From NCBI GenBank assembly GCA_021802375.1, contig JAKAAL010000428.1:1-5033 (forward strand): a DNA stretch of 5,033 nucleotides. Reading direction: 5' to 3'. The notes beneath the pieces were generated by a model that was not told where the DNA came from, made no database searches, and saw only the letters and a list, made by a program, of their open reading frames with translations. The stretch is from Bacillota bacterium (GTDB lineage Bacteria; Bacillota_E; Sulfobacillia; Sulfobacillales; Sulfobacillaceae). This document shows positions 1 through 5,033 of this stretch, one piece after another; the stretch's first letter is position 1, and every line of letters starts with the position of its first letter. The position numbers and the translations under genes were made by a program.

Positions 1-1
1 G

Positions 2-292
2 CGCCTATCAGGCTGGCGTGAGGAGGGTCCGCTGGCCAAGTCATTGTGGCGGCAGTTGGTGGACCAAGGTTTTAGGCGAGCGCAGGTGACGGATATTAGC
101 CGCGACGGCATGTTGACGGGAGTGGATGAAAGCTTTTGGCGGGAGTGGGCGGTGCAACCCGGAGAGATTGGGGCGGGCGGAGGTATCTCTACGCGTGAGG
201 ACTTGCGCCTTTTACAGTCGCTGGGCATTCAGTCGGTGGTGGTGGGAAAGGCTTGGATTGAAGGGCGTATTGCACTGGCGGAGGTGAGATAG
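2..292 (+). CDS. hisA: HisA, phosphoribosylformimino-5-aminoimidazole carboxamide ribotide isomerase (3' part only)
   Basis: Only the last 96 codons are inside the window. The reading frame is open from base 2 and ends at TAG 290-292. HisA is a (beta/alpha)8 enzyme of about 240 residues that isomerises ProFAR to PRFAR, the fourth step of histidine synthesis, in the cytoplasm. The visible part covers the C-terminal half-barrel: the TDISRDGMLTG motif that follows beta-strand 6 (TDI..DG.L.G in the family), the GAGGGIST phosphate-binding loop, and VVVGKAWIEGRI, which matches the usual VVGKALYEGR near the C-terminus. The catalytic aspartates of the first and fifth strands lie upstream of the window. 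HisF follows after 2 nt and is a paralogous barrel, but the DISRDGMLTG motif and the gene order favour HisA over HisF here. The hisF Shine-Dalgarno sequence lies inside the last codons of this gene. Confidence 0.96.
   Translation, partial: RLSGWREEGPLAKSLWRQLVDQGFRRAQVTDISRDGMLTGVDESFWREWAVQPGEIGAGGGISTREDLRLLQSLGIQSVVVGKAWIEGRIALAEVR
280..287 (+). promoter_or_regulatory. Shine-Dalgarno sequence of hisF
   Basis: GGAGGTGA at this site is a full match to the anti-SD end of 16S rRNA. It is spaced 7 nt from ATG 295 and lies wholly within the 3' end of hisA. It fixes the hisF start and implies tight coupling of hisA and hisF translation. Confidence 0.9.
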
Positions 293-294
293 GG

Positions 295-1053
295 ATGCTG
301 AAGGCTCGCATCATTCCGTGTTTGGATGTGCGTCAAGGCCGCACGGTTAAAGGGGTACATTTCGAAAATATGGTGGATAGCGGCGACCCGGTCGATCAGG
401 CCTTGTTTTACGCTCACGATGGCGCCGACGAAATTGTCTGGCTTGACATTACGGCGACACTGGAAGACCGCGCCTTGCACTTGCAGCAAATTGCCGAATT
501 GCGGCGCCAATTGAAAATTCCGTTGACGGTGGGTGGGGGCATCCGCACCATAGCGGATGTCGAGCGGGTCTTAAACCAGGGAGCGGATAAGGTGTCGATT
601 AATTCGGCAGCGGTGTACAATCCAGACTTAGTCGAACAGGTGGCCCGCCGCTGGGGGTCGCAATGCGTGGTGGTAGCTGTCGATGCCAAACGGGTGAACG
701 GCCAGTTTGAGGTGTTTACGCATGGGGGCAAACGCCCTGCGGGCCGTACCCTTGGCCCCTGGTTGCGCGAAGCCGAAGAACGAGGTGCGGGAGAATTCTT
801 GTTGACGAGTATCGACTCCGATGGGGTGCAGGCGGGATATGACGTCGTCATGATGAACTTTGCCCGCGGAAACACGGCGCGGCCCATTATTGCGTCCGGA
901 GGTGCAGGATCCATCGATCACTTGGCCGACATGCTAGCACAGGGCCATACGGCGCTGCTGTTGGCCTCGTTGCTGCATCAAGGTCAAGTCACCGTTCACA
1001 TGTTAAAGCGCCAACTGAAAGACAGGGGGTTTGCAATTCGTGTCAATGAGTAA
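295..1053 (+). CDS. hisF: HisF, imidazole glycerol phosphate synthase cyclase subunit
   Basis: This is a complete 252-residue protein, the usual length for HisF. It forms a (beta/alpha)8 barrel that pairs with the HisH glutaminase and converts PRFAR plus ammonia to imidazole glycerol phosphate and AICAR. Both catalytic aspartates known from Thermotoga HisF are present at the same positions: D11 in IIPCLDV and D130 in VAVDAKR. The ring of residues gating the ammonia tunnel is intact (R5, E46, K99, E167). Phosphate-binding loops are GGGIR (80-84) and ASGGAGS (200-206), and TSIDSDG (171-177) matches the usual T-x-D-x-DG. ATG 295 is chosen because GGAGGTGA sits 7 nt upstream and the protein begins with the family's [11 protein letters not shown]. 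The gene follows hisA after 2 nt, and its end overlaps the start of hisIE, so it is co-transcribed. No hisH is in the window; it is probably upstream of hisA. Confidence 0.98.
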   Translation: MLKARIIPCLDVRQGRTVKGVHFENMVDSGDPVDQALFYAHDGADEIVWLDITATLEDRALHLQQIAELRRQLKIPLTVGGGIRTIADVERVLNQGADKVSINSAAVYNPDLVEQVARRWGSQCVVVAVDAKRVNGQFEVFTHGGKRPAGRTLGPWLREAEERGAGEFLLTSIDSDGVQAGYDVVMMNFARGNTARPIIASGGAGSIDHLADMLAQGHTALLLASLLHQGQVTVHMLKRQLKDRGFAIRVNE

Positions 1054-1663
1054 GGCACAGCCGCTTTACCCGGTCGTTGTTCAAGACCGGGTAACCCGTC
1101 AGGTGATGATGCTGGCGTACGCCAATCAGGAAGCGCTGGACTTGACCCGGTCAACGCAGTTGGCTCACTTTTACAGCCGTTCGCGCCAGCGGTTGTGGAA
1201 AAAGGGAGAAACCTCGGGTAATACCATTCACGTTAACGAAATTTTGCAAGATTGCGATGGGGACGCGTATCTATATCTCGCCGACGTGACCAACCCCGTC
1301 TGTCATCGGGGGACCGCTAGTTGTTTCGCGGGTGGCGAACGCTGGTACCCTGACCCTCTGGCGGCTCTTGACGATATCGTGCGCACGCGTGTGGCCGAGA
1401 ATCCTGCCGAGTTTTCTTACACCAAATCTCTTATGGAGCAAGGCCTTGACCGACTCGTGCAAAAAGTGGGGGAAGAGGCTGTCGAAGTAGTTATTGCCGC
1501 GCTACAGGGCGAAATGAGTCCATTAATAGGAGAAATTTCCGACCTCTTGTATCATCTGGCAGTGCTTACAGTGCGAATGAATGTGCCCTGGTCAAGGGTC
1601 TCTGAAGAACTAATCCGACGCCATCAGTCGGACCACCAGGAGGGGCGAACGCAGTCCCGTTGA
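1040..1663 (+). CDS. hisIE: HisIE, bifunctional phosphoribosyl-AMP cyclohydrolase / phosphoribosyl-ATP pyrophosphatase
   Basis: This fused protein performs steps 2 and 3 of histidine synthesis: PR-ATP to PR-AMP (HisE part), then ring opening to ProFAR (HisI part). Numbered from GTG 1040 (207 aa), the HisI domain spans about residues 8-98. It contains [17 protein letters not shown], the metal-binding D71-C-D73-G-D75, and CHRGTASC with zinc-ligand cysteines C88 and C95. The HisE domain spans about 108-197, with SYTKSL, the helix motif GEEAVEV (from G144) and [12 protein letters not shown] with acidic metal ligands. The start is uncertain. TTG 1031, GTG 1040 and ATG 1046 are in frame. AGGGGG at 1024-1029 lies 10 nt before GTG 1040 and 16 nt before ATG 1046, and directly beside TTG 1031. 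Any choice overlaps the hisF end. It is the last recognisable gene of the operon. Confidence 0.96.
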   Translation: MSMSKAQPLYPVVVQDRVTRQVMMLAYANQEALDLTRSTQLAHFYSRSRQRLWKKGETSGNTIHVNEILQDCDGDAYLYLADVTNPVCHRGTASCFAGGERWYPDPLAALDDIVRTRVAENPAEFSYTKSLMEQGLDRLVQKVGEEAVEVVIAALQGEMSPLIGEISDLLYHLAVLTVRMNVPWSRVSEELIRRHQSDHQEGRTQSR

Positions 1664-1798
1664 TCGTTGATCGCGGCATCAGGGGTGGCGAATGGGCGGT
1701 TACGGTGCCTTCTGGCCTCTGCTGTCGTTGCCATCGGGCCGAGTCGATTGGACTAAGCCCCCGCAATGGCGCTAGGACTTTTCTCGTCGTAGACGGCA

Positions 1799-1825
1799 GA
1801 TCGGCTCCGCTGAAGAGAGCCGATC
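1799..1825. repeat. 9-bp perfect inverted repeat (hairpin)
   Basis: GATCGGCTC (1799-1807) pairs perfectly with GAGCCGATC (1817-1825) across a 9-nt loop. It lies 135 nt after the hisIE stop and 26 nt after the small - strand ORF. That position would suit a two-way transcription end, but neither side has a T-run, so it is not a standard Rho-independent terminator. It could be a weak terminator, an RNA 3'-end stabiliser or a protein-binding site. Confidence 0.5.
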
Positions 1826-1850
1826 CGGGTGCATAAGCATAAGCGACAGC

Positions 1851-1952
1851 CTATTTAAAAACGGCCGATGACAAAAGGCCCATTAATCCGGCCACAATGC
1901 AACCGCCAACAACGCTGGCGACCAGAACCAAAATTGTATGCAAGACAACCAC
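1851..1952 (-). CDS. Putative 33-residue single-span hydrophobic membrane peptide
   Basis: This short ORF starts at GTG 1952-1950 and ends at TAG 1853-1851. The peptide is almost entirely hydrophobic. It starts MVVLHTILVLVASVV, has a central GG (residues 16-17), a lone Cys18 and spaced glycines (G17, G22, G25), and ends SSAVFK with a single C-terminal lysine. This is one predicted membrane helix of about 25 residues. Support for the gene is its translation signal: AGGAG at 1961-1965, spaced 8 nt from GTG. A perfect TATAAT lies about 33 nt upstream of the start. An alternative ATG at 1960 in another frame abuts the AGGAG and would give a Trp-rich 25-mer, which is less likely. I recognise no family. 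Small holin-like or type I toxin peptides have a similar size and hydropathy, but that likeness is only general. Transcription could also arrive from lhgO upstream. Confidence 0.5.
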   Translation of the reverse strand: MVVLHTILVLVASVVGGCIVAGLMGLLSSAVFK

Positions 1953-1960
1953 AAGACCAT

Positions 1961-1965
1961 CTCCT
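1961..1965 (-). promoter_or_regulatory. Shine-Dalgarno sequence of the small membrane peptide
   Basis: AGGAG on the - strand, 8 nt before GTG 1952. It decides between the GTG frame and the overlapping ATG 1960 frame, because the ATG follows the AGGAG with no spacer. Confidence 0.5.
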
Positions 1966-1984
1966 GGTTAGAGATTTCCACTGT

Positions 1985-1990
1985 ATTATA
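1985..1990 (-). promoter_or_regulatory. Candidate -10 box (TATAAT) for the small - strand ORF
   Basis: A perfect sigma-A consensus TATAAT on the - strand. The -35 region is weak: the best candidate, CTGAGA, matches 4 of 6 bases with a short 15-nt spacer. Predicted transcription would begin near 1978, giving a leader of about 26 nt before GTG 1952. It lies between the lhgO stop and the small ORF, so it would drive that ORF alone. Confidence 0.4.
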
Positions 1991-2043
1991 ACCTTCGGGA
2001 GACGATCTCAGCGGGACGATTTATCCATAGAAATTGGATTAGT

Positions 2044-3279
2044 TTAGGGGGTGAGGAGCGGACGGGACAGCTTCCAGCCAAAATTTGGCGCGCAGGATTC
2101 GACCAGATAGCGGGCGATGGCGAAGGCTGAGGTCGCTGCTGGGGACGGAGCGTTTAAGACAAACATCACCGGTCCCAACGTCGCAAGACGAAAATCGTCA
2201 ACGAGAGTCCCCGAAGCATCGACGAGTTGAGCGCGAATGCCCATCGGGCCCCAGTGCACATCCATTGGTGCTAATTCTGGTACATATTCGCGTACCTGAC
2301 TAAGATACAACCGCTTGCAGTGGTCGCGCATCCATTCGTCAAGGCCCGCACGCCACTGTTGCCGTGCCATGCGCCAAAATCCCGGGAAAGAAATCGTATC
2401 CCAGAGGTCATGGCGACTGAGGGCTATTCGGCGATAAATGGTGCGTGAGGCAGCGAGAACTGCGTTGGGACCAATCCACAGGGCCCCATCTAGCCTGCGC
2501 GTAAAATGCACTCCCAAAAACGGGAGACGGGGATTAGGCACTGGATAGATCATCGAGCGAACCAAATCGCGGCGGTTCTCGGCGACCACTAGGTAGTCTC
2601 CACGAAAGGGGATCATGCGGGCGTTTAAAGCAAGTCTTGCTTGACGCGCAAGTCGGTCAGTACCGATTCCGGCTGCGACTATAGCGTGCGGAGCCGACAG
2701 TTCTTCGCCGTTGTCCAAGCGCATACGCACTAGCCCAGCGTCTACGACAACGTGGCGAACGCCATGACCTAGACAAAGGCAGTGCCCAGCCTTCTGAAGC
2801 CTTTCCGCCATCCGCCTGGCAACCGCAGAATAGTCCACGACGCCGGTCGTCGGCGAATAAATGGCCCGAATGCCTAGTACGCTGGGTTCAATCTCGCGCA
2901 ACCGATCGCCAGGCCACAGGGCAATTTGTGGCACCCGATTAGCCACCCCATTTTGAAAAAGTTGCTCGAGTGCGTACAATTCTTCGACGCGTCGCGCAAC
3001 GACTAGCTTACCCGATATTTTGTAGGCCAAGTGTTCTTGGTCGAGAAAATTTACTAATAGCGCACGTCCCAGCCGGGTCAGCCTGGCCTTGAGCGACTGA
3101 GGGCGATAATAGAGGCCGGAATGAATCACGCCGCTATTGTGCCCCGTTTGATGTGCGGCGACGCTCACTTCCCGGTCGACCACCAACAATCGGTCTTCAG
3201 GCCGCCTCGCCATTAACTCGTAGGCAACAGCTAATCCGACTATGCCCGCACCTACGATTATGGTATCCCATTGACTCAT
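2044..3279 (-). CDS. lhgO: FAD-dependent L-2-hydroxyglutarate oxidase family protein (LhgO/YgaF-like)
   Basis: This is a complete 411-residue DAO-superfamily flavoprotein, close to the usual length of about 400. The N-terminus carries the Rossmann FAD-binding GAGIVG (10-15) with the acidic D35 ending strand 2 (LLVVDRE). The family signature HQTGHNSGVIHSGLYY (43-58) follows, then GKLVVA (90-95) and a REIEP segment. Further hallmarks are FRGDY (225-229), YPVPNPRLPFLGVHFTRRLDG (245-265, typical of LhgO), GPNAV (270-274) and the C-terminal NAPSPAATSAFAIA (376-389) that closes the FAD site. Known LhgO oxidises L-2-hydroxyglutarate to 2-oxoglutarate and passes electrons to the membrane quinone pool. 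The exact substrate here is inferred from family motifs. ATG 3279 is chosen because the GxGxxG begins at residue 10 as in the family, although the region just upstream (GATGAGAC) is a poor Shine-Dalgarno sequence. No csiD, lhgD or other glutarate-pathway gene is adjacent. Confidence 0.88.
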   Translation of the reverse strand: MSQWDTIIVGAGIVGLAVAYELMARRPEDRLLVVDREVSVAAHQTGHNSGVIHSGLYYRPQSLKARLTRLGRALLVNFLDQEHLAYKISGKLVVARRVEELYALEQLFQNGVANRVPQIALWPGDRLREIEPSVLGIRAIYSPTTGVVDYSAVARRMAERLQKAGHCLCLGHGVRHVVVDAGLVRMRLDNGEELSAPHAIVAAGIGTDRLARQARLALNARMIPFRGDYLVVAENRRDLVRSMIYPVPNPRLPFLGVHFTRRLDGALWIGPNAVLAASRTIYRRIALSRHDLWDTISFPGFWRMARQQWRAGLDEWMRDHCKRLYLSQVREYVPELAPMDVHWGPMGIRAQLVDASGTLVDDFRLATLGPVMFVLNAPSPAATSAFAIARYLVESCAPNFGWKLSRPLLTP

Positions 3280-3351
3280 CAGTCTGTCTCATCTGTCGCA
3301 ACGGATATCTTGCCTAGTCTTACAGTCCCAGCGTATCATTAACCGATGCTA

Positions 3352-3380
3352 AGTGTACGAGTTAAGCCGTCACTTGTCCA
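3352..3380 (-). promoter_or_regulatory. Candidate sigma-A promoter for lhgO
   Basis: On the - strand, TGGACA (3380-3375, 5 of 6 to TTGACA) and TACACT (3357-3352, 4 of 6 to TATAAT) are separated by 17 nt. Transcription would start near 3345, giving a leader of roughly 65 nt before ATG 3279. It lies downstream of the peptidase terminator, which fits independent expression of lhgO. The -10 match is modest. Confidence 0.35.
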
Positions 3381-3446
3381 TTCATTCTATCCCGGCCACA
3401 ACGATGCCTCGCAATAGACATGTCGAGAGAAGCTTTTCCCGGTCGA

Positions 3447-3494
3447 ATCGGGTGCGTAAAGATCGGGTGTCGTGCAGACGACTCGGGACGAGTC
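3447..3494. repeat. Short direct repeat and inverted repeat upstream of lhgO
   Basis: ATCGGGTG occurs at 3447-3454 and again at 3462-3469, a 15-nt period. Close by, GACTCG-GGA-CGAGTC (3480-3494) is a perfect 6-bp inverted repeat. They lie 90 to 130 nt upstream of the candidate lhgO promoter and after the peptidase terminator. They could be operator sites or chance. I find no ORF here that looks real. Confidence 0.25.
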
Positions 3495-3518
3495 CTGTAT
3501 CACACGGAGGACCACGCC

Positions 3519-3558
3519 AAAAATAACAAAAGGCTGGACCTGTTGGAAGTGGTCCAGC
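3519..3558 (-). terminator. Rho-independent terminator of the G1 peptidase gene
   Basis: On the - strand, GCTGGACC (3558-3551) pairs with GGTCCAGC (3540-3533) in a perfect 8-bp GC-rich stem with a 10-nt loop, followed after one C by TTTTGTTATTTTT (3531-3519). It starts 22 nt after the peptidase stop codon. The + strand side has no T-run, so it works in one direction and separates the peptidase transcript from lhgO. Confidence 0.9.
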
Positions 3559-3579
3559 GATGAATGAGCAATCGATATC

Positions 3580-4770
3580 CTAATAGCTAATAGACCACGA
3601 AATTTGCCCTTGCGGGGTGCTCTGCGAAAATCCAAAGCCTATTCCGCCTTGCGAGTAACTGCCACTGCCAAACCCGAAGCCGCTGCCGCTGCCAAAGGGA
3701 TTGCCTAAGCCCCCTCCAAATCCAAAACCGCCACTGCCGCCAAAGGGGTTGCCTAAGCCTCCTCCAAACCCGAAACCGCCGCCACCGAACGGATTACCGG
3801 AGCCTCCACCAAACCCGGGTTCAGGTCCGAATGGGCTGGTGCCGCTGCCAGGAACGGTAGGGCTAGGCAGGGTGGACCCGTAAACCGTATTGACCGTCAC
3901 ACTATCTTTGGATGCATCGCTGGTCGGCGCCGCGAGCAATTCTCCGTCTTGATTATACAGACCAATGGTTTGCAAGGAGTTCGCGTTCATTTTGGCGAGC
4001 GGCACGCCATTGGCTTCGATATTAGTCATGGTTGTCGAAGACACCGGCGCTAACGGTGCTACCCCTTGATTCGTTGTGGGAGCCTCGGTAATCCAGTCAG
4101 CTGATGTCTCTACGCCCTGGGCCTTCGCCGGCGTCAGTGTAATCACCCGATTAATCAACGGCTTGGTCTGCCCATTGACCTCTAACCACAACCGCCATTG
4201 ATTTTTTACGCCAGTGGGCCCAATCTTGGCGGTCACAGTCGCTCCTGTTGCGACATTGGCCACTTGAACGGCCGAACTTGGCAAGTGTTCCCAAAAGACG
4301 GTCGTGCTCGCCTGTCCATTGGAGTTTGGGCTGGTAATGGTGCCAATCTGAATCAGCGAGTTGGAGTTCATACCACCTAATCCTACCCATTCCGCCACCA
4401 CGCTGTTGGGGTTGGTCGCAGTGGTGGGAAAACTAGGGACTTTCCAGGAGGCCTGCACACTGGTTTCCGTGGTGCCTTCTTGTACGAGGCCAGCCCAATT
4501 CAACGACGTGGCGTTAACGGAAGAACTTAAACTGGTTGGCGCAAGAGTGCTCGTGGGATTAGCTCCTGCGTTGCCGTTGGAGTTGTTGAACCCACTTAAC
4601 GGAAAAATTTTGCCCGGTGACCATTTCACAACGTGCACGATCGGCTTTGTCGGACCTTCGGCCACATGATAGGAGTGGAGCGCTCCTGGAATCCATTGGG
4701 CAGCTTCAAATGCGCCTACCCCAAGTGCGGCGACACCAATAATCCCCAATGTAGTTTTGATTGCACTCAT
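3580..4770 (-). CDS. Secreted or anchored G1/A4-family glutamic peptidase homologue with Gly-rich repeat tail
   Basis: From ATG 4770 the protein has 396 residues. Residues 1-21 (MSAIK, then a hydrophobic stretch to AF) form a signal peptide or membrane anchor. A Ser/Thr/Asn/Pro linker runs to about 90. The catalytic domain starts at NWAG (91-94) and has QASWKVP (106-112), EWVGLGG (127-133), LIQIGT (Q141), VFWEHLP (E161) and SADWITEAP (E229). These match the eqolisin order. By my recall of scytalidoglutamic peptidase, Q141 and E229 correspond to catalytic Q53 and E136, so the enzyme is probably active, at acid pH, outside the membrane. From about residue 319 a Gly/Phe/Asn/Pro repeat tail runs to 384, ending in a TPQGQISWSISY segment. 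Typical bacterial members lack such a tail and are about 200-300 residues. ATG 4770 is preferred over the in-frame TTG 4818 because AAGGA (4785-4781) lies 10 nt upstream and the signal sequence then starts at the N-terminus. Confidence 0.85.
   Translation of the reverse strand: MSAIKTTLGIIGVAALGVGAFEAAQWIPGALHSYHVAEGPTKPIVHVVKWSPGKIFPLSGFNNSNGNAGANPTSTLAPTSLSSSVNATSLNWAGLVQEGTTETSVQASWKVPSFPTTATNPNSVVAEWVGLGGMNSNSLIQIGTITSPNSNGQASTTVFWEHLPSSAVQVANVATGATVTAKIGPTGVKNQWRLWLEVNGQTKPLINRVITLTPAKAQGVETSADWITEAPTTNQGVAPLAPVSSTTMTNIEANGVPLAKMNANSLQTIGLYNQDGELLAAPTSDASKDSVTVNTVYGSTLPSPTVPGSGTSPFGPEPGFGGGSGNPFGGGGFGFGGGLGNPFGGSGGFGFGGGLGNPFGSGSGFGFGSGSYSQGGIGFGFSQSTPQGQISWSISY
3628..3816 (-). repeat. 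Coding tandem repeats: Gly/Phe-rich tail of the peptidase
   Basis: The region encodes successive units of the form GFGFGGGLGNPFGGSG. Unit 3816-3778 is a shortened 13-residue copy (GFGGGSGNPFGGG). Units 3777-3730 and 3729-3682 are 16 residues (48 bp) each, with about 40 of 48 bases identical. The rest, 3681-3628, is degenerate (GFGFGSGSYSQGG, then IGFGFSQS). The repeats stay in frame, and the differences between units are mostly synonymous or Gly/Ser exchanges, which points to selection on the protein. Confidence 0.85.
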
Positions 4771-4780
4771 GACCCTCACG

Positions 4781-4785
4781 TCCTT
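4781..4785 (-). promoter_or_regulatory. Shine-Dalgarno sequence of the peptidase gene
   Basis: AAGGA on the - strand, 10 nt before ATG 4770. It supports this ATG over the TTG 48 nt further upstream and over GTG 4779, which follows it by 1 nt. Confidence 0.55.
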
Positions 4786-4848
4786 TGGCACCTTTTCTGC
4801 CTTTATTAAACCCCACAATTGTTACCAAAGGGTTACGGTTCGCAAAAA

Positions 4849-4875
4849 ATTATCCATTGAAGACTCTTATGTCCA
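4849..4875 (-). promoter_or_regulatory. Candidate promoter for the peptidase gene
   Basis: On the - strand, TGGACA (4875-4870, 5 of 6) and GATAAT (4854-4849, 5 of 6) are separated by 15 nt, shorter than ideal. The -35 overlaps the stop codon region of the upstream partial gene. A leader of about 75 nt would precede ATG 4770. A second possible -10, TTTAAT near 4805-4810, has no good -35. Read-through from the upstream gene is also possible, since no terminator lies between them. Confidence 0.3.
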
Positions 4876-5031
4876 CAAAAGCCGGGTTATGAGGGCAAAT
4901 ACTTCCTGGAGATTAGCGGCGGAAAAATCTGGAGCAATCATTGCCGGCGAGAGGGGATCGATATAGTCCGTTTCGGGAAGCCCGGTGGCGAGATGAATGG
5001 ATCCGCGGTGAGAACGCGTTGCCACCAAGAC
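4867..5031 (-). CDS. Unrecognised protein, C-terminal 54 residues (partial at window edge)
   Basis: An open - strand frame enters from the right edge and ends at TAA 4869-4867. The visible end includes VLVATRSHRGSIHLATGLPE, then TDYIDPLSPAMIAPDF, and finishes in a helical stretch ending ITRLLWT. Composition and codon choice look like a real soluble protein: mixed charged and hydrophobic residues, a majority of codons ending in G or C, and no stops, whereas the other two - strand frames give Arg-rich sequences and stop earlier. I do not recognise the family from this fragment. It lies 96 nt upstream of the peptidase ATG in the same direction with no visible terminator between, so the two may be co-transcribed. 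Confidence 0.6.
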   Translation of the reverse strand, partial: VLVATRSHRGSIHLATGLPETDYIDPLSPAMIAPDFSAANLQEVFALITRLLWT

Positions 5032-5033
5032 GT

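Larger units (their letters stand above)
1664..2043. other. Region between the converging hisIE and lhgO genes
   Basis: This 380-base stretch separates the 3' ends of hisIE (+) and lhgO (-). No hairpin followed by a T-run is visible on either strand, so the end of his transcription cannot be placed. The stretch holds the small - strand ORF at 1851-1952 with its promoter-like box, the inverted repeat at 1799-1825, and a short tandem GCATAA repeat at 1831-1842. A 58-codon open frame on + starts at TTG 1660 and overlaps the hisIE stop. I see too little support to call it a gene. Confidence 0.6.

Noticed and set aside
414..921. Two long - strand ORFs opposite hisF
   Set aside because: They lie wholly antisense to a gene with intact family motifs, and their sequences are rich in Arg, Ser and Pro with no recognisable domain.
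1566..1766. 66-codon - strand ORF over the hisIE end
   Set aside because: It is mostly antisense to the HisE domain, with no RBS or recognisable motif.
2000..2011. GAGA-CGA-TCTC mini-hairpin as an lhgO terminator
   Set aside because: The stem is only 4 bp with a 3-nt loop and has no T-run after it on the - strand.
3387..3635. 82-codon - strand ORF across the peptidase 3' end
   Set aside because: It starts inside the peptidase in another frame and runs through the Rho-independent terminator, with no RBS.
3682..3816. Tandem 48-bp repeats as a possible CRISPR array
   Set aside because: The units are contiguous, diverged and translated in frame. There are no unique spacers.
3701..3883. Proline-rich + strand ORF (PPPNPKPP repeats)
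   Set aside because: It is the antisense reading of the Gly-rich repeat tail of the peptidase. Codons for Gly, Phe and Asn read as Pro, Lys and so on from the other strand. It has no RBS of its own.
4771..4818. 16-residue N-terminal extension of the peptidase (start at TTG 4818)
   Set aside because: It would bury the signal sequence behind a charged segment and has no clear SD. ATG 4770 with AAGGA 10 nt upstream fits better.
4757..4966. 69-codon + strand ORF at the right end
   Set aside because: It is antisense to the peptidase signal region and to the partial gene, which has better coding character. No Shine-Dalgarno sequence was seen.

Overview
The window looks like chromosomal DNA of a moderately GC-rich bacterium, most likely a Gram-positive acidophile such as Sulfobacillus or a relative. 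This is inference. It rests on the hisA-hisF-hisIE gene order with a fused hisIE, strong Shine-Dalgarno sequences of the AGGAG/GGAGGTGA type, and a secreted-type glutamic peptidase (family G1/A4), a family whose known members work at acid pH. No sequence search was possible.

Layout. Bases 2-1663 on the + strand are the distal end of a histidine biosynthesis operon: the 3' end of hisA, complete hisF and complete hisIE, packed with a 2-nt gap and then a short overlap. HisIE carries out steps 2 and 3, HisA step 4, and HisF the cyclase half of step 5. The hisH glutaminase partner of HisF is not in view and probably lies upstream. Bases 1664-2043 lie between converging genes. On the - strand they hold a short ORF for a 33-residue hydrophobic peptide with a consensus TATAAT box and a well-spaced AGGAG, plus a 9-bp inverted repeat without a T-run.

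Bases 2044-3279 (- strand) encode an FAD-dependent oxidoreductase of the LhgO (L-2-hydroxyglutarate oxidase) family, with a candidate promoter about 70 nt upstream. Bases 3580-4770 (- strand) encode a secreted or membrane-anchored G1-type glutamic peptidase homologue. Both presumed catalytic residues (Gln and Glu) are visible, and it has an unusual C-terminal Gly/Phe/Asn/Pro tandem-repeat tail. A clear Rho-independent terminator follows it at 3519-3558. The right edge (4867-5033, - strand) holds the last 54 codons of an unrecognised gene in the same direction, about 96 nt upstream of the peptidase.

The histidine genes form one functional unit. The other genes have no obvious metabolic link to it or to each other. 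The points most worth following up are the repeat-tailed peptidase and the small hydrophobic peptide.
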